Shown: piece after piece, positions 34,211 through 42,810 of the stretch
Layout: every line of letters begins with the position of its first letter
Position numbering within the stretch: position 1 is the stretch's first letter
Assembly (NCBI RefSeq): GCF_001476285.1
Contig: NZ_LDRU01000071.1
Location: forward strand, 1-44,195
Direction: 5' to 3'
DNA: 44,195 nt
DNA from: Microbacterium testaceum
Lineage (GTDB): Bacteria; Actinomycetota; Actinomycetes; Actinomycetales; Microbacteriaceae
Program-made: the position numbers and the translations under genes
Notes under the pieces: generated by a model
Seen by the model: only the letters and a program-made list of their open reading frames with translations
Database searches by the model: none
What the model was told of the DNA's origin: nothing

Positions 34211-37200
34211 TCAGCCCGCGGGGACGGCGACCGACGGCCCCGCCGCCTGGACGAAGCGGGCCGCGCCCGCGACGCACGCATACCCGCGGCCGGTCGTGAC
34301 GGCGACGGGGGCGCGGCGGGGGAGCGTGACGCCCAGCAGATCGCCGTCGTAGTCGACGTCGGGCTGCAGCAGGACCCCGCAGCGCGACTTGCGCAGGGTC
34401 TTCGTCCAGCCGGAGTACTGCGCGCGGAGGTCGGCGGAGCGTCCCGCCGCGATGATCAGCACGTGCGGCTGCGACATCGTGAGCAGCCCCGCGAGCGACT
34501 GGTCGGAATCCTCGAACGACTCGGCGTCGTCGACCAGGATCACGACCGGCCCCTTCTCGAGACGTACGGATGCCACGAGCGCGGGGATCTCGTCGGAGCC
34601 GACGACGACGCGGTCGAGGTCGGCCGTGGCCAGTGGTGAGCGGCGACCGCAGACACCCCACACGGTCACCGGGGCGGTGGCATCCGGAGTCATCCGCACG
34701 GACTGCGCGATCGCGAGGAGCAGCGTCGACTTGCCGGAGCGGGCGGGTCCGGCGACGAGGACGTGCTCGCCCTCGTAGACCTCGAGGAACGCCGGGGCGA
34801 GGTCGGATTCGGCGACGCCGATGGGGATACGCCACGGCTCCTGCCGGAGGTCGGCCGCGACCCCGAGGTCGGCGATCCCGACCTGCTCGGGAAGCCGGCC
34901 CACCACCGGAGCCTTCGCCGCGGCGCCGGCGTACGTCTCTTTCACGCGGGCCACGGCGCCGGCCAGCCCGTCGGCGGGAGTGGCGACGTGCGCCTGCCGG
35001 GCCGATTCCGCGAGCACGCAGCGACCCGGGACCGACGCCGGGGCGTCCTTGGGGCGCAGGCCCGCGGAGGTGTAGTCGTAGGGGTCGGCGAGGCGGAACA
35101 TCCATTTCTGGGTGGTGACCTCGTCGATCGCCGAGGGGACCGCCTTGGCACGGGTCGTCGACACGGCGAAATGCAGACCGAGCTCGGGGCCGTCGGCGTA
35201 CGCGCGGTAGAGACCGTCGAGGAGCTGCTGGCCCTCGTGGTCCTGGAACTCGTCGCGCAGGGCCGCCAGCCCGTCGATCAGCACGATCGCGCGGCGACGC
35301 TGTCCCTCGTCGGCGCGGCGCCGCTCGAGGTCGGTGCGGAGGTGGCGCAGGAATCGCGCCTGCTGCTCGCGCGCACCGCCCCCGGCACCCACGTAGGCGA
35401 CGGTGTGGGGAAGGTCGGCGAGCGGCGCGAGGTCGCGGGCACCGGCGTCGAGCACGAGGATGTCGAGGTCGTCGGGGTGCGACTCGGCCGCGAGGGCCAG
35501 GGCGATCGACGACAGGGCCGTGCTGGTGCCGCTGCCGGGGATGCCGACCGCGAGCAGGTTGCCCCGCGACAGGTTCCACCCCGCGGCGACCTGCCGCTGG
35601 CTGTCCGGCTCATCGGCGAGAGCGAAGAACACCTCCGCACCCTGCACGCCGCCGACCGCGGGGACACCCGGCGTCGGGGCGTCGTCTCCGAACCCGACCA
35701 GCGGCACACGCGCGCCCAGCGCCTCGGGCCACACCGGCCGCGGAGCGGCGATCCCAGCCTCGTCGGCCGCCGCGCGGATGGCGTCGATCACGACGTCGAG
35801 GTCGGTCGTCGAGTCGTCGACCACCGTCGTCTTGGACGCGGGAGCGATCCCCGAGAACGTCACCGGCTGCAGCTCGACGGCCTCGACGACGGCGCGCTCC
35901 GAGGCGCCGGTGACCAGCGCGGTCTGCACGGGCGCGATGTCGTCCTGTCCGCGCTTGATGTACGCGCGACCGCGCTGGGCGCGACCGATCGCGGCTGCCG
36001 CCGGGACACCGATCACGTTGTTCGAGTCGTCGCGGCTCTGCACGCGCAGAGCGACCCGGAGGTTCGTGTTCGCGAGGATGTCGTCGTTGACGACACCCGC
36101 GGGGCGCTGGGTGGCGAGGATCATGTGGACGCCGAGCGTACGGCCGACGGCGGCGACGCTCACGAGCGACGACAGCACGTCGGGGAAGTCCTTGGCGAGC
36201 ATCGCGAACTCGTCGACGACGAGCAGCAGCCGCGGCATGGGCTCGGCGGGCTTCGTCGCGAGGTAGGCGTCGAGGTTGTCGACGCCCTCGCCCGCCGCGG
36301 CGAAGATGCGCTGACGCCGCCGCATCTCGGCCTCGAGGGAGCGGAGGGCGCGGTCGGCCAGCTGCTCGTCGAGGTTGCTGATCGTGCCGATCGTGTGCGG
36401 GAGCCGCTCGCACGCAGCGAAGGCCGCGCCGCCCTTGAAGTCGATGAGGATGAAGCTCAGGCGGGTGGGGTCGTTGCGCAGGGCGAGCCCCGCGACGAGC
36501 GAGCGGAGGAACTCGCTCTTGCCCGAGCCGGTCGTGCCGCCGACGAGGCCGTGCGGGCCGTCGTGCACGAGGTCGAGCTCCATCGTGCCGCCCTCGCCCG
36601 TCCCGATCGGGGCCGTGATACCGCGGGCGTTGGCCCACAGCTCGCGGACCGCGTCCGCCGTCACCTCGTCCAGGCCGAGGAGCGGCGGGAGACGCACGAG
36701 GCCGGGCAGCGCCGCGCCCGGGACGACGAGCTCGGGATCGTCGAAGCGGGCGACGTCGCGGGCTCCCGCCGCGGCGGTGTCGACGTCGATACCCGCGAGG
36801 ATGACGTCGTCGACCGTCACGAGGTCACCGGGGCGGGTGACGGTGGCCGCGGCATCCGGCGCCACCCGCACCACGACGGTGCACGCGGCGGGGAGCTGCT
36901 CTTCGGACGACGCGAGGACGATCCCCGAGACCTGCACGCCCTGTCGGTCGCGCGAGAGTGTGGTCGCGCCGTCGGGGCGTCCGTGGCCGAGCAGCTCGCG
37001 CGCGGGGGCGTTGCGCCCCTCGGTGAGGACGTCGGAGTCCAGCACCAGCAGAACGGCTGCCGTGGGGATGTCGTGGATGCCGTCGCGCAGACCACGCAGC
37101 AGATCCGTGCTGCGTTCGCGGTTGTCGGACATCCAGCGTTCCTGGGTGCCCGTGCCCTGTCGGCGCGTGTGGGGGAGCCATCCGGCCCACGCCCAGTCGG

Positions 37201-38494
37201 GAGAACGGCCGGCATCGCAGAAGACCCCGAGGGTCAGATCGGCCGGGCCGACATGGATGCCCGCCTGGATGACGAGGCTCCGGGCCAGCGCGAGAGCCCC
37301 GTCGCGGTCGCCGACGATTCCGACGACCCCGCCCGCGGTGAGGTCGATCTCGACGGGCGCGGCGGGGATGGCGGCGGTGTCGAGGATCTCGCGGACCTCG
37401 TCCTCGAGGCGGGCGCCGGAACGCTCGTCGATCGCGGGGCGCCACGGGACATCGCCGATCCCGGCGTGCAGCGCGAGCAGGTCGGGCGAGCCCGCGCGGC
37501 GCTGCCACAGCGTGGTCGCGGGGATCGCCGCGCGCCGGAGGGTCGTGGCCGGGTCGGGGATGGCATCCATTCTCCGGGCCTTCTCGGCCTGCCCGGCCGA
37601 GGCGATGTCGTCACGCAGGGTCTGCAGGGCCTGCGTGAACCGCTCGTCCTCTTCTTTCACGTTCTTCGTGTGGCGGCGCTTCTGCTCGAACCAGACGCCG
37701 ACACCCAGGACGGGGCTGAGGGCGGCGAACAGGGCGTACCTCGCGTCGCCGAGCATGAGGACCATCGCGAACGCGAGCACCAGCGGGGCCGCGACCGTGA
37801 TGATGCTGAACTTGGAGGCCGGGGGGACGTCCTTGCGGCTCGGCGGGGTGATCGGGTCGGGCTCAGGGGGCCGACCGGGCCGCGGCGGACGGTTGAAGGG
37901 CGCGGTCGCGGCCGGGGTGATGTTGTGCAGCGAACCGGGCTCGGGGGCGGGGGTCTCATCGATCGAGGGGCGCAGGAGCACGGTCGTGCCTCCCGCGGTG
38001 ATGACGGCGGGACTCTCGACGACCGTGCCGTCCTCGGCGGCGGCGGTGCCGTCGACGAGGGTGCCGTTCGTCGATCCGCGGTCGTCGACGCGGAGCCCGT
38101 CGTCGTCGCGCGCGGCCGAGAAGTGCTCCCACGAGGCGCTCGTGGTGGGGAGCCTGAGGTCGGCCTGAGGGGAGCGTCCCGCGATCAGTGCCCGCCCGCG
38201 CGGCACGTCCACGACCGGTCCGGCCTCCAGGCCGCCGGACAGGGTCGCCGTCCAGTCCGTCGCGGGCTTCGGTCGGGGCGACGCCGAGAGGGCGATGCGC
38301 GTGCCCTCGAGCAGCAGCACCTCGCTCAACGCCGTCGAGGCGGGGTGCCGCTCCGCGTCGACCGCGACGAGGGTGTCGGGGGCGACATCGTGTCCGGTCG
38401 CCGCCGCGATCAACTCGCCCAGCGTCGCCTGGCTGCGGTGACGGGCGAGGTCGACCACCTGCTCGTCTTCGTCGATCGCGATCAGCAGACGCAT
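34211..38494 (-). CDS. EssC/EccC-like FtsK/SpoIIIE triple ATPase with N-terminal FHA domain
   Basis: 1427 residues. Residues 1-75 look like a ubiquitin-like or degenerate FHA fold. An FHA domain follows (about 93-175) with its phospho-Thr-binding residues G106-R107-S108, H124 and STNGT (141-145). Two membrane helices are at 228-248 and 252-270. Three ATPase modules follow. D1 is canonical (Walker A GGTTGSGKS 652-660, Walker B LLLVVDEFA). D2 has a degenerate Walker A, GIPGSGTS (984-991), with Lys replaced by Thr. D3 is canonical (GPARSGKS 1249-1256; VVILVDD). FHA at the N-terminus, two helices, then ATPases is the order of Firmicutes EssC (T7SSb), not of mycobacterial EccC. The start ATG 38494 has GGAGG about 6 nt upstream. 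Last gene of its operon, 18 nt after the binding-protein gene. Confidence 0.9.
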   Translation of the reverse strand: MRLLIAIDEDEQVVDLARHRSQATLGELIAAATGHDVAPDTLVAVDAERHPASTALSEVLLLEGTRIALSASPRPKPATDWTATLSGGLEAGPVVDVPRGRALIAGRSPQADLRLPTTSASWEHFSAARDDDGLRVDDRGSTNGTLVDGTAAAEDGTVVESPAVITAGGTTVLLRPSIDETPAPEPGSLHNITPAATAPFNRPPRPGRPPEPDPITPPSRKDVPPASKFSIITVAAPLVLAFAMVLMLGDARYALFAALSPVLGVGVWFEQKRRHTKNVKEEDERFTQALQTLRDDIASAGQAEKARRMDAIPDPATTLRRAAIPATTLWQRRAGSPDLLALHAGIGDVPWRPAIDERSGARLEDEVREILDTAAIPAAPVEIDLTAGGVVGIVGDRDGALALARSLVIQAGIHVGPADLTLGVFCDAGRSPDWAWAGWLPHTRRQGTGTQERWMSDNRERSTDLLRGLRDGIHDIPTAAVLLVLDSDVLTEGRNAPARELLGHGRPDGATTLSRDRQGVQVSGIVLASSEEQLPAACTVVVRVAPDAAATVTRPGDLVTVDDVILAGIDVDTAAAGARDVARFDDPELVVPGAALPGLVRLPPLLGLDEVTADAVRELWANARGITAPIGTGEGGTMELDLVHDGPHGLVGGTTGSGKSEFLRSLVAGLALRNDPTRLSFILIDFKGGAAFAACERLPHTIGTISNLDEQLADRALRSLEAEMRRRQRIFAAAGEGVDNLDAYLATKPAEPMPRLLLVVDEFAMLAKDFPDVLSSLVSVAAVGRTLGVHMILATQRPAGVVNDDILANTNLRVALRVQSRDDSNNVIGVPAAAAIGRAQRGRAYIKRGQDDIAPVQTALVTGASERAVVEAVELQPVTFSGIAPASKTTVVDDSTTDLDVVIDAIRAAADEAGIAAPRPVWPEALGARVPLVGFGDDAPTPGVPAVGGVQGAEVFFALADEPDSQRQVAAGWNLSRGNLLAVGIPGSGTSTALSSIALALAAESHPDDLDILVLDAGARDLAPLADLPHTVAYVGAGGGAREQQARFLRHLRTDLERRRADEGQRRRAIVLIDGLAALRDEFQDHEGQQLLDGLYRAYADGPELGLHFAVSTTRAKAVPSAIDEVTTQKWMFRLADPYDYTSAGLRPKDAPASVPGRCVLAESARQAHVATPADGLAGAVARVKETYAGAAAKAPVVGRLPEQVGIADLGVAADLRQEPWRIPIGVAESDLAPAFLEVYEGEHVLVAGPARSGKSTLLLAIAQSVRMTPDATAPVTVWGVCGRRSPLATADLDRVVVGSDEIPALVASVRLEKGPVVILVDDAESFEDSDQSLAGLLTMSQPHVLIIAAGRSADLRAQYSGWTKTLRKSRCGVLLQPDVDYDGDLLGVTLPRRAPVAVTTGRGYACVAGAARFVQAAGPSVAVPAG

Positions 38495-38512
38495 CGGAGC
38501 CTCCGGGAGATG

Positions 38513-39778
38513 TCAGTCGGGCTGTCCGGCGAACCACACCAGCGGTGCGGTGGTGTCGGCCGACAGGGGGCGCAGGCCCAGATTCTGATCCGCCGAGTAC
38601 AGGGGAACGATTCCGGGCACCAGGGCGGTGGGCTTCGTGCCGTCGAGCTGCGGACCGGCGATGCCGTCGGCCGCCCCGGCCGACAGCGTGCCGAGTGCCG
38701 AGGCCACCGCGGAGGGCTGCGTGCTGCCGGCGGATGCCGCAGCGAGCGCGAGCAGGATGGTGGCGTCGTGGCTGCGCGAGTCGGCGAGGCCGGCGACGGA
38801 GGCGAACGAGCGGTCCTCGAAGAGTGTCGTCGCCGAGGAGTCGTCGGCCACGACGCGCACGCCCGCGAGGAAGGCGGACATGGCTCGGCCGTCGGCGTCG
38901 GACGAGAGGGCGACGGTGTCGCTCCAGCCCGCGCCGACCGTGGTCAGGTCGGTCGAGAGGGTGCCGCCCGCGGACACGAGCGCCTCGGAGAACGCCGGCG
39001 ACGTGGCCTCGGGCGTGACGACGATCGGGAGATCGGCGTCGTCGCTCTGGAGGAGCTGTACGACGCTCGCCTGCGTCGAGGCGGGCCCGTTGATGAGGAC
39101 CGCGTCGAGGGGGCGCGATCCACGGGCCGCGGCGACGGCGGCACGGAAGGCCGCGGCGTCGCCGCCGGCTGCGAACGGCACGATGGCGGCGGGGGAGAGG
39201 CCCGCGGGCGTGCCGTACCCGGCGTCCACGAGAAGGACCGACGAGGCGCCCTTCAGCGCCGCGGGAAGAGCCGCGCCGATCGCGTCGCTCGTGGGGCCGG
39301 TCAGCCAGACGCCGTCGCCCGCGAGCGAGCCGTCGGTGACGTACGGAAGGACGGCGGGGACGCCGGCCGAGCGGGCGACCTCGACCGCACCGGTGACGTG
39401 CGACCCGCTCGTGGCGACGACGATGCCGGCGGCTCCGTCGTCGACGAGCTCCTGTGCGGCGGCGCGCGCGCCATCGGCGGTGCCCTTGTCGTCCACCGCG
39501 CGGACCGTGATGTCGTGACCGCCGAGAGCCAGGCGGCGGGCGGCCACGACCGCGCCGTTCGCGGCATCCTTCCACTCCGCGCCTTCGCCGGGGGCGGAGG
39601 AGAGCGAGACGATCACGCCGATCGTCAGGTCATCGGGGACCGGCGCCGAGATGGCGACGGGGATCGAGCCGACCGCCTGGGCCTCGGTGGGGCGCGTGAG
39701 CGACCAGGTGGTGACGCCGGCGGCGACGAGGACCACGGCGGCGGCCCCGGCGATCAGGGCCACGGTGCGACGCTTCAC
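38513..39778 (-). CDS. Membrane-anchored periplasmic-binding-protein homologue (LivJ/Peripla_BP_6-like)
   Basis: 421 residues. The start (KRRTVALIAGAAAVVLVAAGVTTW) is an uncleaved anchor or a signal peptide without a lipobox cysteine. The rest is a two-lobed type I binding-protein fold: LTIGVIVSLSSAPGEGAEWKDAANGAVVAARRL, AAQELVDDGAAGIVVATSGSHVTGAVEVA, GVPAVLPYVTDGSL, PIVVTPEATSPAFSEAL. There is no ABC permease or ATPase nearby, so classical import is unlikely. It is sandwiched between the lipoprotein and EssC-like genes, overlapping the former by 4 nt (GTGA), which ties it to that system. It could be an extracytoplasmic sensor or structural part; its ligand is unknown. Confidence 0.85.
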   Translation of the reverse strand: MKRRTVALIAGAAAVVLVAAGVTTWSLTRPTEAQAVGSIPVAISAPVPDDLTIGVIVSLSSAPGEGAEWKDAANGAVVAARRLALGGHDITVRAVDDKGTADGARAAAQELVDDGAAGIVVATSGSHVTGAVEVARSAGVPAVLPYVTDGSLAGDGVWLTGPTSDAIGAALPAALKGASSVLLVDAGYGTPAGLSPAAIVPFAAGGDAAAFRAAVAAARGSRPLDAVLINGPASTQASVVQLLQSDDADLPIVVTPEATSPAFSEALVSAGGTLSTDLTTVGAGWSDTVALSSDADGRAMSAFLAGVRVVADDSSATTLFEDRSFASVAGLADSRSHDATILLALAAASAGSTQPSAVASALGTLSAGAADGIAGPQLDGTKPTALVPGIVPLYSADQNLGLRPLSADTTAPLVWFAGQPD

Positions 39779-42621
39779 TTGCCGTCTCCGATCCGGAAGG
39801 TGTACACCGTCTGCGTCGCGGCGCCCGCGGGAGCCTCGATGTGGAACGGCGGCAGCTTCGCTCCGGCCTCCAGCGAAGCCTGCGTCTGCGCCTGCTGGAG
39901 CAGGATGCCCGCGACGTCTTCGGAGCGCACGTTGGCGTACCCCTGCGCCTGCTGCGAGGCCAGGGCGAGCTGGACGTCGGCGGTGTCGACCTTCGCGGCG
40001 CTGGTGACCATCGATCCCAGGAGTCCCGAGCCGTTGACCTGACGGTCGCCCAGGTCGAGGAGGACCTTGTTCAGGTCGGCCTGCAGGAGCGAGGACGCGC
40101 CGTCCGTGTCGCGGGTGGCGGCGCCGATGCTCGACGAGATCGACGACAGCGACGACAGGGTCTGCGCGGAGACGCTCTGCGAGATCGCCTCGCCGGCGGC
40201 CGTGAGGTCGTCGCGCTGCGACTCGACGGTCTCTTTGCCGCTCTGCGCGATGTCGGTCGAGGTCGAGGTCAGACCCGACACGGAACGGTCGAACATGGCG
40301 CCGATGGTGGCGGCGTCCGTCTTCCCGCGGGCGGAGATGACGCGCACCTGCTCCTCGATGAGGGCCGAGACCTTCGCGGCCGCCTCGGCGTCGGCGTCGG
40401 CGAATGCCCGCTCGATGCTCGGGCCGAGGCCGTCCTGCTGCTTCTCGAGGGCGTTGATGCGCTGGTCGAGCTCGGTGCGCTGGTCGGCGAGGGCCTTCGT
40501 CGAGTCGGTCAGCGAGGTCACCAGAGCGGTGAGGTTCTCGTTGCCGTTCCACGCGGAGGAGCTGATGCGGTTGACCGCGTCGCGGACCTTCGAGGTCTGG
40601 TCGAGCAGTCCCGCGATGGCGGTGCCGAGGTCGCCGGAGGGCTGCGTCTTCTCATCGACGCTGATCCACGCGGCGGTGTCGGCCTTCAGGCGGTCGAGGA
40701 GCGGCGCCGAGTAGCCCCACGGGGTCGAGAGCTGGTCTCCCTCGCATCCCTCGGAGGTGAGGAAGGAGCGCAGACGGTCGACCTCGGCGAGCGTCGGGCC
40801 GCCGATGACCACGGGGGAGGAGGAGCTCTTCGCGTCGGAGTCGCCGCTTCCCTCGTCGTCGCCGCCCGTTCCGGAGGTCGAGGTGGGCTTCGGCGTGGGC
40901 TCGTTGCCGCCGCCGGGAGGAGTCCAGTCATCGTCCGGGGCCAGCGTGCAGATCTCGTCCGCCAGGCGGTCCGCCTGTTCCCGGATCGAGCCGCGCACAT
41001 CCGGGTTTCCCAACTCCGCCTGGGCGTCGCGAGAGATCTGGTTGACCTGCGACAGTGCGGAGTTGAGCGATCCGAGCGAACCCGACAGCGTGTCGAGTGC
41101 CGTGCTGACCTCGCCCAGCGACTGCGGGACGGAGCCGTCGGGGAGGCCGTCGGTGACCTTCTTCGTCGCGGCCTGAACGGCTTCGACGGCCTGCGAGGTC
41201 TGGTCGAACTGCGTCACGACCGACGACATGAGCTCGGGCTTGAGAGAGTCGACGAGCTCTCGACCGTCGACCACCAGCTGGGCGAGCGTGGCGTTCACCT
41301 CGCCCTGAGCGCTGAACAGGGCGCACGTCGTCGACGGGGTCTGGCAGGTGTCGGCGCTGGGAGCGTCGGGGCCGATGGTCGAGCGCAGCGCGTTCTGCAC
41401 CTCGCCCTTGCATTCGTCGGCGGCGGAGGCGTAGTTGTCGAGCTCGACCGCGAGGCGCTGGATGTTGCCGTAGATCGTGTTGGCTTCGCCCGGGATCGTC
41501 GACGTCGCCGAGCATCCGCTGCCGCTCGGGATCGACGGGGGCGGCGGTGCGCTGGTGTCGCCGAGCATGCCGTCGACGGCCGAGAGGGCGCTGCCGAGCT
41601 GCTGGAGGACCGCCGAGTTGGTGCTGTTCACCGTCGTCGAGAGGTCGGACTGCAGACCCGTGAGCTGCGCGGTGAGACCGCGCATCGACGTTCCGAGCGA
41701 GGTGGTGCTGTCGGCGAGCTCTCGTGCCGTGCGTACACCGAGGGTGTCGGCCGTGCTCTCGAGGTTCGTGCGCACCTCGGTGATCGTCGTCCCGGCTCGG
41801 CCGAGCACCTCGTTCACCGCCGCGACGACCTCGATGGTGCGGCGCTGGAGCGCGAGCTGCGACGTGGGGTCGTCGTTGAATGCCGCGTCGAGGACACCGC
41901 CGATCGACGGATCGGTCGAGATCCCCGGCTGCACCGCGATGTCGAACGCGGGCACCGAGAAGTCGTCGACGTCGGCGACGAGGGTGAGGGTGCTGCTGGC
42001 GCGACCGGAGGGCGGGGCGAGCAGCGACGCCCACTGCACCACGGCGTCGCCGTCGTCGGAGCGGCTCAGCACGCCGTTGGTCACGGCGGAGTCGGTGTCG
42101 GAGTCGATGACCACGCGGCTGGGGGCCACGCCGCCGAGGACGGTCGACGCGGCGATCGTCAGGGGCGCGCCCACGAGCGCTTCGCGCGTGCGCGACTGAC
42201 CCGCGGCGTCGTACGTGAGCTCCTGGGGCTTCACGGTGAGGTTCTCGACCGTCACGTCGATCTCGACGCGGCCCGAGTAACCCTTGAGGTCGCCCAGGTC
42301 GGTGCCGCTCGAGTCAGCGGTGCGGTACGAGGTGCGGATGCGCACGGGGATGTCGTTCGCGACGTCGGCGGGGGTGAACGAGGCCGTCTCGCTGGTCGTC
42401 TCCGAGGGGGAGTTGCCGATGGCGATCGTCGTGGACTGCACGCTCTGGATGGCGGCGTCGGTGGTGACCCCGACGGCGACGGACTGCAGCAGTCGGGTGG
42501 CCGTGATCTGCGCCTCACCGTTCGTGCACGCGGTCACCGTGACGAGCGCGCCGACAGCGACCATCGCCGCGATGACGCGCGGGAGCGCGCCTCGACCCTT
42601 TACAGATTTCCCCACTGACAT
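39775..42621 (-). CDS. Large coiled-coil lipoprotein, first gene of the EssC-like operon
   Basis: 948 residues. A signal sequence with lipobox VTAC puts the lipidated Cys at 32 (ALVTVTACTNGEA). A beta-rich domain (about 40-260) follows, then long heptad regions (about 260-580, 690-900). They are separated by a Ser/Gly/Asp/Pro-rich hinge (about 585-645, PTPKPTSTSGTGG). Pairs of cysteines lie in the middle. The C-terminus (PPFHIEAPAGAATQTVYTF) is not hydrophobic, so it is anchored only at the N-terminus. Length and long extracytoplasmic coiled coils recall EsaA/YueB of T7SSb, but those have membrane helices at both ends. The start is ATG 42621 with AGGGGG about 4 nt upstream; a minus-strand TACGAT at 42658-42663 could be its -10. 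Confidence 0.85.
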   Translation of the reverse strand: MSVGKSVKGRGALPRVIAAMVAVGALVTVTACTNGEAQITATRLLQSVAVGVTTDAAIQSVQSTTIAIGNSPSETTSETASFTPADVANDIPVRIRTSYRTADSSGTDLGDLKGYSGRVEIDVTVENLTVKPQELTYDAAGQSRTREALVGAPLTIAASTVLGGVAPSRVVIDSDTDSAVTNGVLSRSDDGDAVVQWASLLAPPSGRASSTLTLVADVDDFSVPAFDIAVQPGISTDPSIGGVLDAAFNDDPTSQLALQRRTIEVVAAVNEVLGRAGTTITEVRTNLESTADTLGVRTARELADSTTSLGTSMRGLTAQLTGLQSDLSTTVNSTNSAVLQQLGSALSAVDGMLGDTSAPPPPSIPSGSGCSATSTIPGEANTIYGNIQRLAVELDNYASAADECKGEVQNALRSTIGPDAPSADTCQTPSTTCALFSAQGEVNATLAQLVVDGRELVDSLKPELMSSVVTQFDQTSQAVEAVQAATKKVTDGLPDGSVPQSLGEVSTALDTLSGSLGSLNSALSQVNQISRDAQAELGNPDVRGSIREQADRLADEICTLAPDDDWTPPGGGNEPTPKPTSTSGTGGDDEGSGDSDAKSSSSPVVIGGPTLAEVDRLRSFLTSEGCEGDQLSTPWGYSAPLLDRLKADTAAWISVDEKTQPSGDLGTAIAGLLDQTSKVRDAVNRISSSAWNGNENLTALVTSLTDSTKALADQRTELDQRINALEKQQDGLGPSIERAFADADAEAAAKVSALIEEQVRVISARGKTDAATIGAMFDRSVSGLTSTSTDIAQSGKETVESQRDDLTAAGEAISQSVSAQTLSSLSSISSSIGAATRDTDGASSLLQADLNKVLLDLGDRQVNGSGLLGSMVTSAAKVDTADVQLALASQQAQGYANVRSEDVAGILLQQAQTQASLEAGAKLPPFHIEAPAGAATQTVYTFRIGDGK

Positions 42622-42774
42622 CCGTCCCCCTTGAACACCGTCCGGCAGCCGCCGTCGATCGTAGTCGCTCCCGCTGACATCGCCAGATTCGGGGGTCGAG
42701 CTTGACATCTGACCCCACCGTCGTTCGTCGGCATCCGACGTTCGCGCGGGCGGCGGCTCCTCGCCTCGAAACGA

Positions 42775-42804
42775 TTCGACAGGCGTTCTCCCGCCGACTA
42801 CCAT
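42775..42804 (+). promoter_or_regulatory. Promoter of the MFS gene: -35 TTCGAC, -10 TACCAT
   Basis: TTCGAC (42775-42780), 18 bp, TACCAT (42799-42804), then 6 nt to GTG 42811: leaderless and with a recognisable -35. Confidence 0.55.
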
Positions 42805-42810
42805 CGTCGG

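Noticed and set aside
34763..40042. 1759-codon open frame on the + strand across the EssC-like operon
   Set aside because: Arg/Gly/Val-rich shadow of three recognisable minus-strand genes with proper overlaps and ribosome sites.
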